From positions 1 through 32,611 of the forward strand of contig JBPCKZ010000162.1 of the NCBI GenBank assembly GCA_051003795.1: DNA of 32,611 bases. The letters are read 5' to 3'. Numbering within the stretch: the stretch's first letter is position 1; every line of letters starts with the position of its first letter. Of this stretch, positions 8,002 through 16,847 are shown piece after piece. The notes under the pieces are model-generated. The model was not told the origin of the DNA. It saw nothing but the letters and a program-made list of their open reading frames with translations, and searched no databases. The translations under genes were made by a program, and so were the position numbers. This DNA is from JALYXS01 sp051003795 (GTDB taxonomy: Bacteria; Acidobacteriota; Terriglobia; Bryobacterales; Bryobacteraceae).

Positions 8002-9336
8002 TTAACTCTTTGCCTGGACACGGTCGCCGTCCTTCAAATCGGCGGGCGGATTCACGATCAGGTCTTCGCCGCCGATCAACCCTTGCTGAACCTGAACGCC
8101 TTGACTCGTCGTTCCGCCGACCTTCACGCCGCGCTTGACGGCCTTGCCGCCGAGCACCACGAACACCGCATCGTTCCTGACGGCCGACGCGGGAATCGCA
8201 ATTACCGGCTTGGCAATCCCCGCGGCGGCCGGTTTCTCGTCCGCCAAAAACGCAACGCTCGAGTTCATCTCCGGCCTCAAATAGTCGTCGGGGTTGAGAA
8301 TCTTGACCTTCACCTGGACCGTGGCCTTTTGCCGGTTGGCTTCGGGCGACATCTCGTAAATCTCGCCATCGTACTTGCGGTCCGGGAACGCATCGGTGGT
8401 AACCACGCCTCTCTGATGGGGATGCAGTTTCGCGAAATCGTTCTGCGCGATATCGAGCTCCACCTGAAGATCGTTCAGGTCGGCCAGCGAAACGACGTAT
8501 CCCTTCGCGCCGCGGTCGCCGACGAAACTGGTGGTCACGAACTCGCCCTTCTCGACGGCACGCTCAAGAATCGTTCCGGTGACCGGCGCGCGGATCACCG
8601 TATTCTCGAGCGTAGTCTGCGCGAAAGCAACGGCGCCCCTAGCCTGTTCCACTTGGCCCTTCAGCGCATCGATCTGTTCCTGCCGCGGTCCGATTCGCGC
8701 CAAGTCGTAAGTCTTCGTCAGCGAATTCACGCGCGCGAGCTGCCCATCGTACCGCGCCTGCGCGTCGTCCAGAGTCTGCTTCGCGACCACGCCTTCGGAC
8801 GCCAGTTGCTTGTTGCGCCGCAGATTGACCTGGGCGTTTTCGAGATCCGCCTTCGCTTGCGCCACGTTCGCGTCGGTAACGGCAATCTCTTCGGGACGCG
8901 ATCCGTGCTCCAGTTCCAGCAGCTTCGCTTGTAGGTTTTGGAGCTGCCCTTTGGCTTGCTGAAGCTGCGCGCGATATTCGTCGTCTTCGAGGCGAACAAT
9001 CACCTGCCCGGCCTTTACGCGATCTCCCTTCTCGACGCCAATCCAAGCGACTTTGCCGACCACCTTCGCGGCGACTTCGATCTTGTGGTGCGCCACGATG
9101 TAGCCGGTGGCGTTGAGCACTACGCCCTGCGCGGCCGCCGAGCCCGCGGTTGCGGCATGAACCCGAAAAGTCTCAACCGGGATCGCGGCATTCAGTTTTT
9201 TGTACGCGAGACTCGCCCCGCCCAGCACGAGGAATAGCGCGATGCCGCCCAAAATCCACCGGACCGCCCACGGCGAGGGTTCGGTCGCCGGGCGCCGCGT
9301 CCGGTCGATTTTGAGATTTTTTAATTCCGCTTCCAT
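8002..9336 (-). CDS. HlyD/MacA-type periplasmic adaptor protein
   Basis: The 444-residue protein has a short cytoplasmic N-terminus and one membrane anchor at about residues 25-45. A biotinyl-lipoyl half-motif at about 76-118 contains AAKVVGKVAWIGVEKGDRVK. A long alpha-helical hairpin rich in Gln, Ala and Leu spans about 120-235. A second lipoyl half and beta-barrel domains follow (VIRAPVTGTILERAVEKGE). This is the order of membrane-fusion proteins that link inner-membrane exporters to an outer-membrane channel. The ATG at 9336 has a GGGAGAT Shine-Dalgarno-like sequence nine bases upstream. It lies six bases after the permease stop. No outer-membrane TolC-type channel is encoded in the window. 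Confidence 0.92.
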   Translation of the reverse strand: MEAELKNLKIDRTRRPATEPSPWAVRWILGGIALFLVLGGASLAYKKLNAAIPVETFRVHAATAGSAAAQGVVLNATGYIVAHHKIEVAAKVVGKVAWIGVEKGDRVKAGQVIVRLEDDEYRAQLQQAKGQLQNLQAKLLELEHGSRPEEIAVTDANVAQAKADLENAQVNLRRNKQLASEGVVAKQTLDDAQARYDGQLARVNSLTKTYDLARIGPRQEQIDALKGQVEQARGAVAFAQTTLENTVIRAPVTGTILERAVEKGEFVTTSFVGDRGAKGYVVSLADLNDLQVELDIAQNDFAKLHPHQRGVVTTDAFPDRKYDGEIYEMSPEANRQKATVQVKVKILNPDDYLRPEMNSSVAFLADEKPAAAGIAKPVIAIPASAVRNDAVFVVLGGKAVKRGVKVGGTTSQGVQVQQGLIGGEDLIVNPPADLKDGDRVQAKS

Positions 9337-9342
9337 TGGTAA

Positions 9343-10509
9343 CTAGATCTCCCGCAGAGCGGTCAGGATCTCCTTCTTCGCCGCCGACCGCGCCGGGAAC
9401 AGCCCGCCGAATGCGCCCAGCAGCATCGCGAATCCCACGCCGGCCGCCATAATCGCCGGGGTCACCCGGAAATTGAAACCGATCTCGCTAAAAGTAACCG
9501 CGTTGCCGATGCCCGTCGTCACGCCATTCAGCGGCAGCACCAGCAGGCATCCCAGCAATCCGCCCAACGCGGAAAGAAGCACGGCCTCGGCGAAGAAACT
9601 CAAAAGAATACTGCCGCGCGAGAATCCCAAAACCCGAAGCGTCCCGATCTCGCGCGACCGCCGCGCCACCGCCGCGTACATCGTGTTCATCGCGGCGAAA
9701 CTGCTGCCGACGGCCATAATGATGGAAACGAAAATTCCAATAAATTGAATCGGCGCGGCGGATTTCGTCTGCGCCGCGTAGTAAGCTTCTTCCGGTTCCG
9801 CCGTCACGTTCAAGCGCTGATCCCCCTCGATGTTTTTCACCAGCGCGTCCACCGCCACCGCATCGGTTGCGCGCAGCAACGCCGAACTCAGAACCTCGGT
9901 GCGCTGAAAATCCGAGCTCACCTGATTCAGGTCCGCAAAGATTTCGCTATTGATCGCGCTCTGCCCGGCGGACAGCACGCCCACCACCTCCCAATCGCCC
10001 CGCCCGAAATGAAGTTTCTGGCCCATGCGCGCCGCCGGAAAACGCTTGGCGATGGATTTACCGACCACCACTTCGCGCTTCCCCGCCGCAAACCAGCGCC
10101 CGCTATCGATTTTAAGATCTTCCCGCAACTCGATTCCCGACGGAGCCAGGCCGCGAAGGTTAACGTTATTCCCGTCCGGCGCATCCACGCTCGCCAAATT
10201 AATAACCGTCACCATCTCAAGCGAGGCCAGCGGCTCGCCCGTCTTTCCCCGCGCGATCCCGGGCTTGAACTTGATGTCCTGAAACGCCTCCCGAGTCAGG
10301 TTGCTGGTCAGTTCCGCGGTCGAGCCTTTCCGCAAAACCAGCACGTGCAGCGGATTGCCCGAACTTTGCAGTGCCGTGCGCAAGCCGCTCACCAGCGCCA
10401 AAATCGAGAGCAGCACGGCGACCGTAAGCGCAATGCCAAGCGCGGTCATGATCGTTGTAGTCTTACGAACGATCAGGTTCCGTAGGTTGTAGGCGATCGG
10501 GATTGCCAT
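9343..10509 (-). CDS. ABC transporter permease, FtsX/MacB-like (second of two)
   Basis: The 388-residue permease has one transmembrane helix near residues 20-45 and a periplasmic MacB_PCD-like domain of about 200 residues. Three C-terminal transmembrane helices follow. That is the FtsX/MacB topology. The segment RRSREIGTLRVLGFSR just before the second group of helices is the usual coupling motif contacting the ATPase, and the C-terminus PARSAAKKEILTALREI is typical of the family. The ATG at 10509 begins MAIPIAYNLRNL and lies four bases after the upstream permease stop. A longer start inside that gene (10542) is possible but less likely. With the companion permease it could form a heterodimer; the substrate cannot be inferred. 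Confidence 0.9.
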   Translation of the reverse strand: MAIPIAYNLRNLIVRKTTTIMTALGIALTVAVLLSILALVSGLRTALQSSGNPLHVLVLRKGSTAELTSNLTREAFQDIKFKPGIARGKTGEPLASLEMVTVINLASVDAPDGNNVNLRGLAPSGIELREDLKIDSGRWFAAGKREVVVGKSIAKRFPAARMGQKLHFGRGDWEVVGVLSAGQSAINSEIFADLNQVSSDFQRTEVLSSALLRATDAVAVDALVKNIEGDQRLNVTAEPEEAYYAAQTKSAAPIQFIGIFVSIIMAVGSSFAAMNTMYAAVARRSREIGTLRVLGFSRGSILLSFFAEAVLLSALGGLLGCLLVLPLNGVTTGIGNAVTFSEIGFNFRVTPAIMAAGVGFAMLLGAFGGLFPARSAAKKEILTALREI

Positions 10510-10513
10510 GCGC

Positions 10514-11671
10514 TTAATCCGTGCTCCGCAGCGCTTCGACAATCGAAATGCGCGACGCGTTATAGGCCGGAATAAAGGCGCTCACCAGGCCGATCGCCGC
10601 CGCGATCGCGATGCATAGCGCCGCGACGGGAGGCACGATGGTGAGCGTTTTCAATTGCTGGATGAACGCGGGCATGGCGCGAACCACATGCGCCAGGAGC
10701 ATAGCCAGGGCCACGCCCAACACGCCGCCGATAATCGAAATGGTCACCGCCTCGCCCAGGATGATTCCCAAAATCGCCCCGCGCGTGTAGCCCAGCGTCT
10801 TCAGAATGCCAACCTCGCGCACCCGTTCGCGCACCGACATCGCAATGGTGTTCGCCGACACCAGCAAGATCGTGAACGTGACCGCTCCGCAGATGCTTAA
10901 CAGAAACATCTTCACGTTGCCCAACATCGACACAAAGCTCAAGCCGAAAGCGTTTTCCGTTTCGGTCTTGGTCTGCGCCGTCGAATTGCGAAATTCGTCG
11001 TCGACGGCCTTCTCGACGCGCGGCACGTCGCCGGTCGAATCAACCAGCGTCACGATCATTCCCGCGCTCCCGCGCCGCCGTTCCGGCATGCTTTGCTCCA
11101 GATACTCGCGATTCATGTACAGCACGTTGGAGTGCTCCACCGAGGGATCGAAAATACCCCGTAAGGTCAGGTCCACATTAAATGGGTAGATGTCGCCTTT
11201 CAGCGTGATCCGGTCCCCAAGCGACAAATGGAACTTGTCGGCCAGATCCCGGCTCACGATGCAAGCCGTGCGTTCCAGGAATGCTTTTTTCTGATCCTCC
11301 GGCATCTGTATTTCGCCGTAGACGGTGAAGAACCGGTCCGGCTCCACGGCGAAGCGCGCGAACATGTGCTCGGGGCGATCGTCGATGTATTGGCCGCCAA
11401 ACCAATCCTGAATAAAGGCTTCCCGCACCGCGGGAATGCTCTTGATTTTGTCGCGATACGATTGCGGCATGGTGTTCGCGAGCGAAATTTTGTTGCGCGT
11501 TACCAGGCGGAGCGCCTGCGCGGGCGTGGGGTCGCTGAAGTAGAACGCGTGATAAATCGCCAGCATCAGGCCGAGCAGACAGAGCGACACGCCGATGCTG
11601 ACGATAGTTAAGGACGTGCGGCGACGGTTGCGCCACGAATTCTTGAGGATGAGGGGCAGATGGCGGAACAT
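10514..11671 (-). CDS. ABC transporter permease, FtsX/MacB-like (first of two)
   Basis: The 385-residue permease begins MFRHLPLILKNSWRNRRRT, a typical N-terminus followed by the first transmembrane helix at about 20-42. A periplasmic domain runs to about residue 255, then three transmembrane helices. The cytoplasmic coupling loop contains RERVREVGILKTLGYTRG, and the C-terminus (NASRISIVEALRSTD) fits the family. It is the first gene of the minus-strand run 11671-908, so any exporter promoter should lie in the 68 bases between it and the MmcQ gene; I could not identify convincing -35/-10 boxes there. Its sequence differs clearly from the following permease, which supports a heteromeric exporter. 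Confidence 0.9.
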   Translation of the reverse strand: MFRHLPLILKNSWRNRRRTSLTIVSIGVSLCLLGLMLAIYHAFYFSDPTPAQALRLVTRNKISLANTMPQSYRDKIKSIPAVREAFIQDWFGGQYIDDRPEHMFARFAVEPDRFFTVYGEIQMPEDQKKAFLERTACIVSRDLADKFHLSLGDRITLKGDIYPFNVDLTLRGIFDPSVEHSNVLYMNREYLEQSMPERRRGSAGMIVTLVDSTGDVPRVEKAVDDEFRNSTAQTKTETENAFGLSFVSMLGNVKMFLLSICGAVTFTILLVSANTIAMSVRERVREVGILKTLGYTRGAILGIILGEAVTISIIGGVLGVALAMLLAHVVRAMPAFIQQLKTLTIVPPVAALCIAIAAAIGLVSAFIPAYNASRISIVEALRSTD

Positions 11672-11739
11672 GGTTTTTCTAACGCTACGGACTTCGGGTA
11701 AGTTCTAGTTTAGCGAACGGCGCGGAAGTGCACCATGTC

Positions 11740-12084
11740 TCATCGCGCGGTTTGCCCAGTCTTCCGGACCTTTTTCCGTCCGGCATTCCGCCATGCCAGC
11801 GCGAGCGCGCGACGGAGCGCGGTCTTCTTAACCGCCTCCAACCGCACGTTTGTACAGCCCTGCCGGCCCCACCCGCCTTTTACGGGCACGAATGCGGCCG
11901 GGTCCGATTGAATGAAAACCTCCTGTTCCTCGGGCGGCAACTTCACCATGCCCCATTGCTCATCCGGGTAATGCAAGGTCGCGAAAATCCTCCCGCGCAC
12001 CCGGAAATCCGGGTGGTTCATGTGGGCGCCCTCCGACGCTTCGGGAAAACTGAGAGCCATCAGCCGAAATTCGTCAACGGTCAT
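11740..12084 (-). CDS. MmcQ/YjbR-family protein
   Basis: The 114-residue protein begins MTVDEFRLMALSFPEASEGAH and contains DFRVRGRIFATL and WGMVKLPPEEQEVF, which together match MmcQ/YjbR proteins. These are small CyaY-like folds of unclear function, often annotated as DNA-binding or DinB-associated. The ATG at 12084 has a GGAG Shine-Dalgarno sequence about eight bases upstream. It starts 10 bases after the VOC gene stop, so the two are likely co-transcribed. The C-terminal tail is Arg/Lys-rich (RNAGRKKVRKTGQTAR). Reading further upstream only overlaps the VOC gene in another frame. Confidence 0.85.
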   Translation of the reverse strand: MTVDEFRLMALSFPEASEGAHMNHPDFRVRGRIFATLHYPDEQWGMVKLPPEEQEVFIQSDPAAFVPVKGGWGRQGCTNVRLEAVKKTALRRALALAWRNAGRKKVRKTGQTAR

Positions 12085-12094
12085 CGCATCGCTC

Positions 12095-12538
12095 CTACTG
12101 TGACTTCTCGAGTTCCTCTTTCGATAGGTCTTTGATGTGAGTCGCAATCCACCATTTGTAGCCAAATGGGTCCGACACTCCGGACATGCGGTCGCCATAC
12201 GGCTGATCCGCCGGTTCGCGAACGCTCTTTGCGCCGGCGGCGATCGCCTGCCGGTACATGGCGTCGCAGTCTTTGGTGTAAATGAGTAGCGAGACGGGCG
12301 ATCCGCCGTAGTGCGCGGGCGCGAACGCCTCCATGGAAGCGTTTTCGTCCGCCATCATGATGCACGAGTCGCCGATTTCGATTTCGGCGTGGGCCACGCG
12401 GCCGTCCTTCTGTTTCATGCATAGGCGTTCGGTCGCATCGAACGCTTTCTTGTAGAACTCGATGGCTTCGGCAACGCCGACCATCATCAAGTAAGGTTGT
12501 ATGCTGTGATACCCATCCGGAACCGGCTTAACGGACAT
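12095..12538 (-). CDS. VOC-superfamily (PhnB/glyoxalase-like) protein
   Basis: The 147-residue protein starts MSVKPVPDGYHSIQPYL and has the beta-alpha-beta-beta-beta pattern of vicinal-oxygen-chelate proteins of the PhnB/YdcA-like group. AIEFYKKAFDA, HAEIEIGDSCIMMADE and the terminal SDPFGYKWWIATH are diagnostic. Family members bind metals or antibiotics, or have unknown substrates; no specific reaction can be assigned. I chose the ATG at 12538 because GGAG lies nine bases upstream. In-frame ATGs at 12553 and 12571 have no comparable ribosome-binding site. The gene sits upstream of the MmcQ gene and downstream of an AraC regulator on the same strand. Confidence 0.88.
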   Translation of the reverse strand: MSVKPVPDGYHSIQPYLMMVGVAEAIEFYKKAFDATERLCMKQKDGRVAHAEIEIGDSCIMMADENASMEAFAPAHYGGSPVSLLIYTKDCDAMYRQAIAAGAKSVREPADQPYGDRMSGVSDPFGYKWWIATHIKDLSKEELEKSQ

Positions 12539-12602
12539 ATTTGTTTTCTCCATGCGGCTATTTTCCGCCATTGACGGAGCGGCCGGATTGTAAAAATTTG
12601 AC

Positions 12603-13421
12603 CTATTGGGGAATCGGCACGTGGTTGAGGTGTTGCGTTTTGTTGATCCAGTACTCGGTGGGAGTTAGGCTTGAGAACGCGCGGAAGTCGTGAATGAAAT
12701 GGGCCTGATCGAAATAGCCGCTGTCGAGCGAAACGTCGGCCCAGTCTACCTCCCGCGCGCCGTGGATCGATCGCAAGACATGTTGAAAACGCCGCACCCG
12801 GCAGAAGGCCTTGGGAGTCAGGCCGCATTCCCGGAAGACTGCGATGAATCGGCGGTGACTGAGGCCGAGTTGTTCGGTGACGCCGCCGACGGTCGCGACT
12901 GGCGAAACGCGGCGGAAATACCCAAGCGCAAAGCTCACCGCCGGATGGAGACGAAGCGGACGAGCGGCCTGAGCCAGCATCACTGATTCCGCTATTTTAA
13001 ACATCTCCGCGATGCTTTCGGCCGCAAGCAAGCGCTCGCGGAATTCACCCGCGCGGCCGCCCCAGAGAACGTCGAGCGGCACCGCCAAATTCGCCATTTC
13101 GCTAGCGGGAACGCGAAAGAAGGGGAAGGCTCCGCCGGAATGAAACTGAATGCCGAAGACGCGGTCTTGCTGCGCGTTGTGAATCGCGAAGGGCCGCGTC
13201 CGTGCTCCGGAGAGCATGGCAGGGCCGTACGTTTCGCCGCGGTCGAGGTCGTCGGCGGTGTAAACCCTGAGCGAATCGTCGCGCAAATTAACGATAACGC
13301 AGGGTTCTCCCGTGGGCATGAGCCGTTCTTTGGCGGGAGTCCGCGGCGCGCCCTCCCAATACCAGAAACACGCGACGAAATCGCCAAGAGGCGGAGCCGG
13401 AAAGTATTTCGCGTAAGGCAT
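12603..13421 (-). CDS. AraC-family transcriptional regulator
   Basis: The 272-residue protein has an N-terminal sensor domain of the type that begins YFPAPPLGDFVACFWYWEG and includes PTGEPCVIVNLRDD. A C-terminal AraC DNA-binding domain with two helix-turn-helix units follows: VGGVTEQLGLSHRRFIAVF, then a second around DVSLDSGYFDQAHFIHDFRA, then the hallmark LTPTEYW. It probably regulates the VOC/MmcQ genes downstream or the divergent receptor gene. The start is uncertain: the ATG at 13421 has no Shine-Dalgarno, and a GTG at 13484 would add 21 residues. The divergent start of the receptor at 13527 leaves about 105 bases for both promoters. Confidence 0.88.
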   Translation of the reverse strand: MPYAKYFPAPPLGDFVACFWYWEGAPRTPAKERLMPTGEPCVIVNLRDDSLRVYTADDLDRGETYGPAMLSGARTRPFAIHNAQQDRVFGIQFHSGGAFPFFRVPASEMANLAVPLDVLWGGRAGEFRERLLAAESIAEMFKIAESVMLAQAARPLRLHPAVSFALGYFRRVSPVATVGGVTEQLGLSHRRFIAVFRECGLTPKAFCRVRRFQHVLRSIHGAREVDWADVSLDSGYFDQAHFIHDFRAFSSLTPTEYWINKTQHLNHVPIPQ

Positions 13422-13526
13422 TCCGAGAAACAATTCTAACGCGCCCTTCGGGTGGAATTGCGGCCATCGCGTGCGCGGAAACACAACTGTATTACAATGC
13501 CCCAGACATTTGGTGAGGTTAACACC

Positions 13527-16500
13527 ATGCGGTTACGTTCTCGGATCTTTGCAGGTTTTCTCCTATCCTCCGCCGCGGCGTGGGGCCAGAGCCTCGGCAC
13601 CATCAACGGGAGCGTGATCGATCCCTCGGGAGCGTCGATTGCCGGAGCAAGCATCGTCGCGACCGAAGTTGCCACCAGTTTTGCCCGGCATGCGGACAGC
13701 AACTCCGAGGGCCTGTTTGTCCTCAGCGGCCTGCGACCGACGCGGTACACGCTGACAGTCACGGCGCCGAGCTTCCGGCAACTCGTCCAGACAGGCATCG
13801 TTCTCGAAGCAAACGATGCGCTCACCCTTACGCTCAGGCTCGAAGTGGGAGCAACCTCGGAAACCGTGAACGTGGAGGCGAACGCGGCTCAAGTCGACAC
13901 CACGACGGCCACGATCCGGCAAGTCGTCGATTCGGCCCGCATGGTGGAACTGCCGCTCAATGGCCGGAACGCCGCGCAACTTACGGCGTTGGTGGCGGGG
14001 GCCGTGAATGCGCCTTCCAACAATGCCGACCAGGGGACCACCAAGACATTCCCGGGCGCCGTGACCGTGTCCGTCAACGGCGGGCGTCAAAACAATATAG
14101 CGTTCAATCTCGACGGCGTTCACAGTGAAGACATCTTCAGCAACGTCAATCAGCCGCTGCCCATGCCGGACGCCCTACAGGAATTCAGCTTCCAGACCAG
14201 CAACTTCAGCGCGGAATTCGGCCAGAACTCTTCCGGGGTGGTCAATGTCGTGACTAAGTCCGGCACGAATGTCTTCCACGGCGACGCATTTGAGTTTGTC
14301 CGCAACGCGGTTTTCAACGCGCGCAATTTCTTCTCCGCCCAACGCGATCAACTGAAGCGGAACCAGTTTGGGGGCACTCTGGGCGGCCCTGTCCTCAAGG
14401 ATCGATTGTTTTTCTTCGGTGGGTATCAGGGCACCCGGATCCGCAATACGCAGGGCGGCCTTAGCGCATTTGTCCCGACTAGCGCCGATCTCGCCGGGGA
14501 CTTCTCGGCGTATCTGAGTGCCGGCGATCCCGGAAATCCGCTCCGCCGCCAGGTTCTAATCAAAGATCCGCTCACGGGCCAGCAATTCGCGAATAACCGG
14601 ATTCCGGTCAGCCGATTCGACCCGGCGTCGCTCGCGATGTTGAAATTTCTTCCCGCCAGTTCCGCCGCGAATGGGCTGGCATTCTACAGCACGCCGGTGA
14701 TCCAGGATTTCAATGAGTTCATCGTTCGAGTGGACTACAGCGTCTCCACGAACGACCGCCTGAACTTCCGCTTCAACAAGAGCTACTACAATCAACCGGG
14801 AATTCTCGCCAATAACAACTTGCTCACGTACGCCGATCACACCCCGGACAATTCCTACAACACGGCTATTCAGGAAACGCACGTATTGAGTCCGGCGCTC
14901 CTGAACGATTTCCGGTTCGGTATAACACGGGAAACCACCAGCCGCCACCCGCCGGCTAATGCGCCCAACGTCGCCGATTTCGGCGTGAAGAATATCTACC
15001 AGACACCCAATAAGGCGATCGAATCTTTCAACGTGTCGGGCTTCTTCGGTTTCGGCGCATTCGCCGATTCGGTTTTCGCCCGGACAACCTTCGATTGGTA
15101 CGATACGCTCCGCTGGGTCAAAGGGCGGCACGCGATCTCGTTGGGCGGCTCGTTCGAACGCGCCCGGTTCAATCAAAATAACCACCTGTTCCAGAACGGC
15201 ACTTTCAGCTTCACCGGCGATATCACCGGCGCGGCAGTGTCCGATTTTCTGCTCGGCCGTCTCCGCACGTTTACTCAGGGGTGGGGATCGTTTCAGAGAG
15301 ACCGCAATCTTTTGTTCTCGACCTTCTTACAGGACACCTTCAAAGCGAGCGCGCGCCTGACGCTGAACGCGGGGATTCGATGGGAGCCTTCATTCCCCTG
15401 GCGCGATCTCTACAACCAGGCCGAGGCTTTTTCTCCTGCGCTTTACGCCCAGGGCGTGAGATCGAAAGTCTATACGAATGCATATCCCGGAGAGTTGTTT
15501 ACGGGCGACGCGGGCTTTCCCCAGGATGGGCGCTCCAACTCCTGGAATAACTTCGCGCCCCGAGCCGGCTTCGCCTATGATGTGTTCGGCGACGGCAAGA
15601 CTAGCGTCCGCGGCGGCGGCGGCATTTTCCAGAACTCCCGCGTACCGGCCTTCTCGAACGACAGCCAGGTGCAGACTTCACCGTTTAGCCCGACAGTCTC
15701 CCTGACAAACCCGGCGGGATCGTTCAGCAATCCGTACCAGGGGGTGAATAATCCCTTTCCGCTGGCATTTCCGGTACCACACGATTTTGTTTTCCCCACT
15801 CCGGTGCGCGTCTACTCGTGGGACACATCTCATTACAAGCTGCAGACCCCGACTGTCTATAACTGGAATCTCACGATCGAGCGCCAACTGAGGGCCGACT
15901 GGCTGGCGCGGGTTGCTTACGTGGGTTCGCGGACCAACCACCTCATGGAAAACGAGCAATTGAATCCGGCGGTATACATACCCGGGAGCACGCTCTCCAC
16001 CGATGCGCGCCGGCCCTATCAGCCGTACACCGGCATCGTGCAGGGCACGGGCTCGGGAAATTCCCGCTACAATTCGCTCCAGTTGAGCCTGGAAAAGCGA
16101 CTTTCCCACGGCTTCACGATTTTGGCCAACTACAGCTGGTCCAAGAGCATCGACGACGTGCCGTTCGGCGCGGACGTGACATCGCCGATGTTAAATGCGG
16201 GATTCACGATGTCCCCTTATATTCCGGGATTTAAACGGATCGACACGGGACCTTCGGACTTCGATTTCAATCACACGTTCGTGGCTTCCTACGTGTGGCA
16301 AGGACCCGGCCTGGAGAAGTCGAATCGCTGGCTGCGAGGCGCCGCCGGAGGTTGGGAGCTGTCGGGCATCACGACCGCTCAAAGTGCCGCGCCTTTGACT
16401 CTCTTGGCCGGTACGGATCGATCTCAGACGGGCATCGGCTACGATCACGCAGATTACCTGGGAGGGAACGTCTACACCTCACATCCTTGCGCGAACCAGG

Positions 16501-16799
16501 CGCCTTGCGTGAGCTATCTGGTTCCGACCGCTTTCGCGCCGCCGGCGCTCGGTAGCTACGGCAATCTGGCTAAAGGCGCTTTGCGCGCGAGGGGATTGTT
16601 CAATACGGATGTCGGAGCCTTCAAGAATTTCGAGATAACGGAACGTACCAAGATTCAATTGCGCGCCGAGCTCTTCAACATCTTTAGTCGGGTGAATTTC
16701 AACAGCCCCGGCACTACGGTCAGTTCAGGAAGTTTCGGCAATATCCTGAGCGCCCGCGACCCTCGCATCGTCCAGTTGGCCGTGAAGATACTGTTCTGA
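13527..16799 (+). CDS. Oar-like TonB-dependent-type outer-membrane receptor with carboxypeptidase-regulatory-like domain
   Basis: The 1090-residue protein begins with a signal peptide (MRLRSRIFAGFLLSSAAAWG). A carboxypeptidase-regulatory-like beta-sandwich follows at about 22-110 (INGSVIDPSGASIAGASI). The ELPLNGRN motif at 141-148 and a plug domain (NIAFNLDGVH, DALQEFSFQTSNFSAEFG, SSGVVNVVTKSGTN) come next. A long aromatic-rich beta-barrel ends in phenylalanine, as expected for outer-membrane proteins. This architecture is greatly expanded in Acidobacteriota, where substrates are mostly unknown. The ATG at 13527 was chosen because GAGG lies eight bases upstream and the signal peptide starts there; an apparent 25-codon upstream extension lacks these features. 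The copper/haem protein follows on the same strand, so the two may act together. Confidence 0.92.
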   Translation: MRLRSRIFAGFLLSSAAAWGQSLGTINGSVIDPSGASIAGASIVATEVATSFARHADSNSEGLFVLSGLRPTRYTLTVTAPSFRQLVQTGIVLEANDALTLTLRLEVGATSETVNVEANAAQVDTTTATIRQVVDSARMVELPLNGRNAAQLTALVAGAVNAPSNNADQGTTKTFPGAVTVSVNGGRQNNIAFNLDGVHSEDIFSNVNQPLPMPDALQEFSFQTSNFSAEFGQNSSGVVNVVTKSGTNVFHGDAFEFVRNAVFNARNFFSAQRDQLKRNQFGGTLGGPVLKDRLFFFGGYQGTRIRNTQGGLSAFVPTSADLAGDFSAYLSAGDPGNPLRRQVLIKDPLTGQQFANNRIPVSRFDPASLAMLKFLPASSAANGLAFYSTPVIQDFNEFIVRVDYSVSTNDRLNFRFNKSYYNQPGILANNNLLTYADHTPDNSYNTAIQETHVLSPALLNDFRFGITRETTSRHPPANAPNVADFGVKNIYQTPNKAIESFNVSGFFGFGAFADSVFARTTFDWYDTLRWVKGRHAISLGGSFERARFNQNNHLFQNGTFSFTGDITGAAVSDFLLGRLRTFTQGWGSFQRDRNLLFSTFLQDTFKASARLTLNAGIRWEPSFPWRDLYNQAEAFSPALYAQGVRSKVYTNAYPGELFTGDAGFPQDGRSNSWNNFAPRAGFAYDVFGDGKTSVRGGGGIFQNSRVPAFSNDSQVQTSPFSPTVSLTNPAGSFSNPYQGVNNPFPLAFPVPHDFVFPTPVRVYSWDTSHYKLQTPTVYNWNLTIERQLRADWLARVAYVGSRTNHLMENEQLNPAVYIPGSTLSTDARRPYQPYTGIVQGTGSGNSRYNSLQLSLEKRLSHGFTILANYSWSKSIDDVPFGADVTSPMLNAGFTMSPYIPGFKRIDTGPSDFDFNHTFVASYVWQGPGLEKSNRWLRGAAGGWELSGITTAQSAAPLTLLAGTDRSQTGIGYDHADYLGGNVYTSHPCANQAPCVSYLVPTAFAPPALGSYGNLAKGALRARGLFNTDVGAFKNFEITERTKIQLRAELFNIFSRVNFNSPGTTVSSGSFGNILSARDPRIVQLAVKILF

Positions 16800-16847
16800 G
16801 CGAAAGACGTGATAAGATCCGGTCAGCGTGGAGCGGGAGGTTTGACA

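Noticed and set aside
13458..13498. Possible promoter (TTGCGG and TACAAT) for the receptor gene
   Set aside because: The spacing of 29 bases between the boxes is too long for a sigma-70 promoter; no alternative -35 box was convincing.
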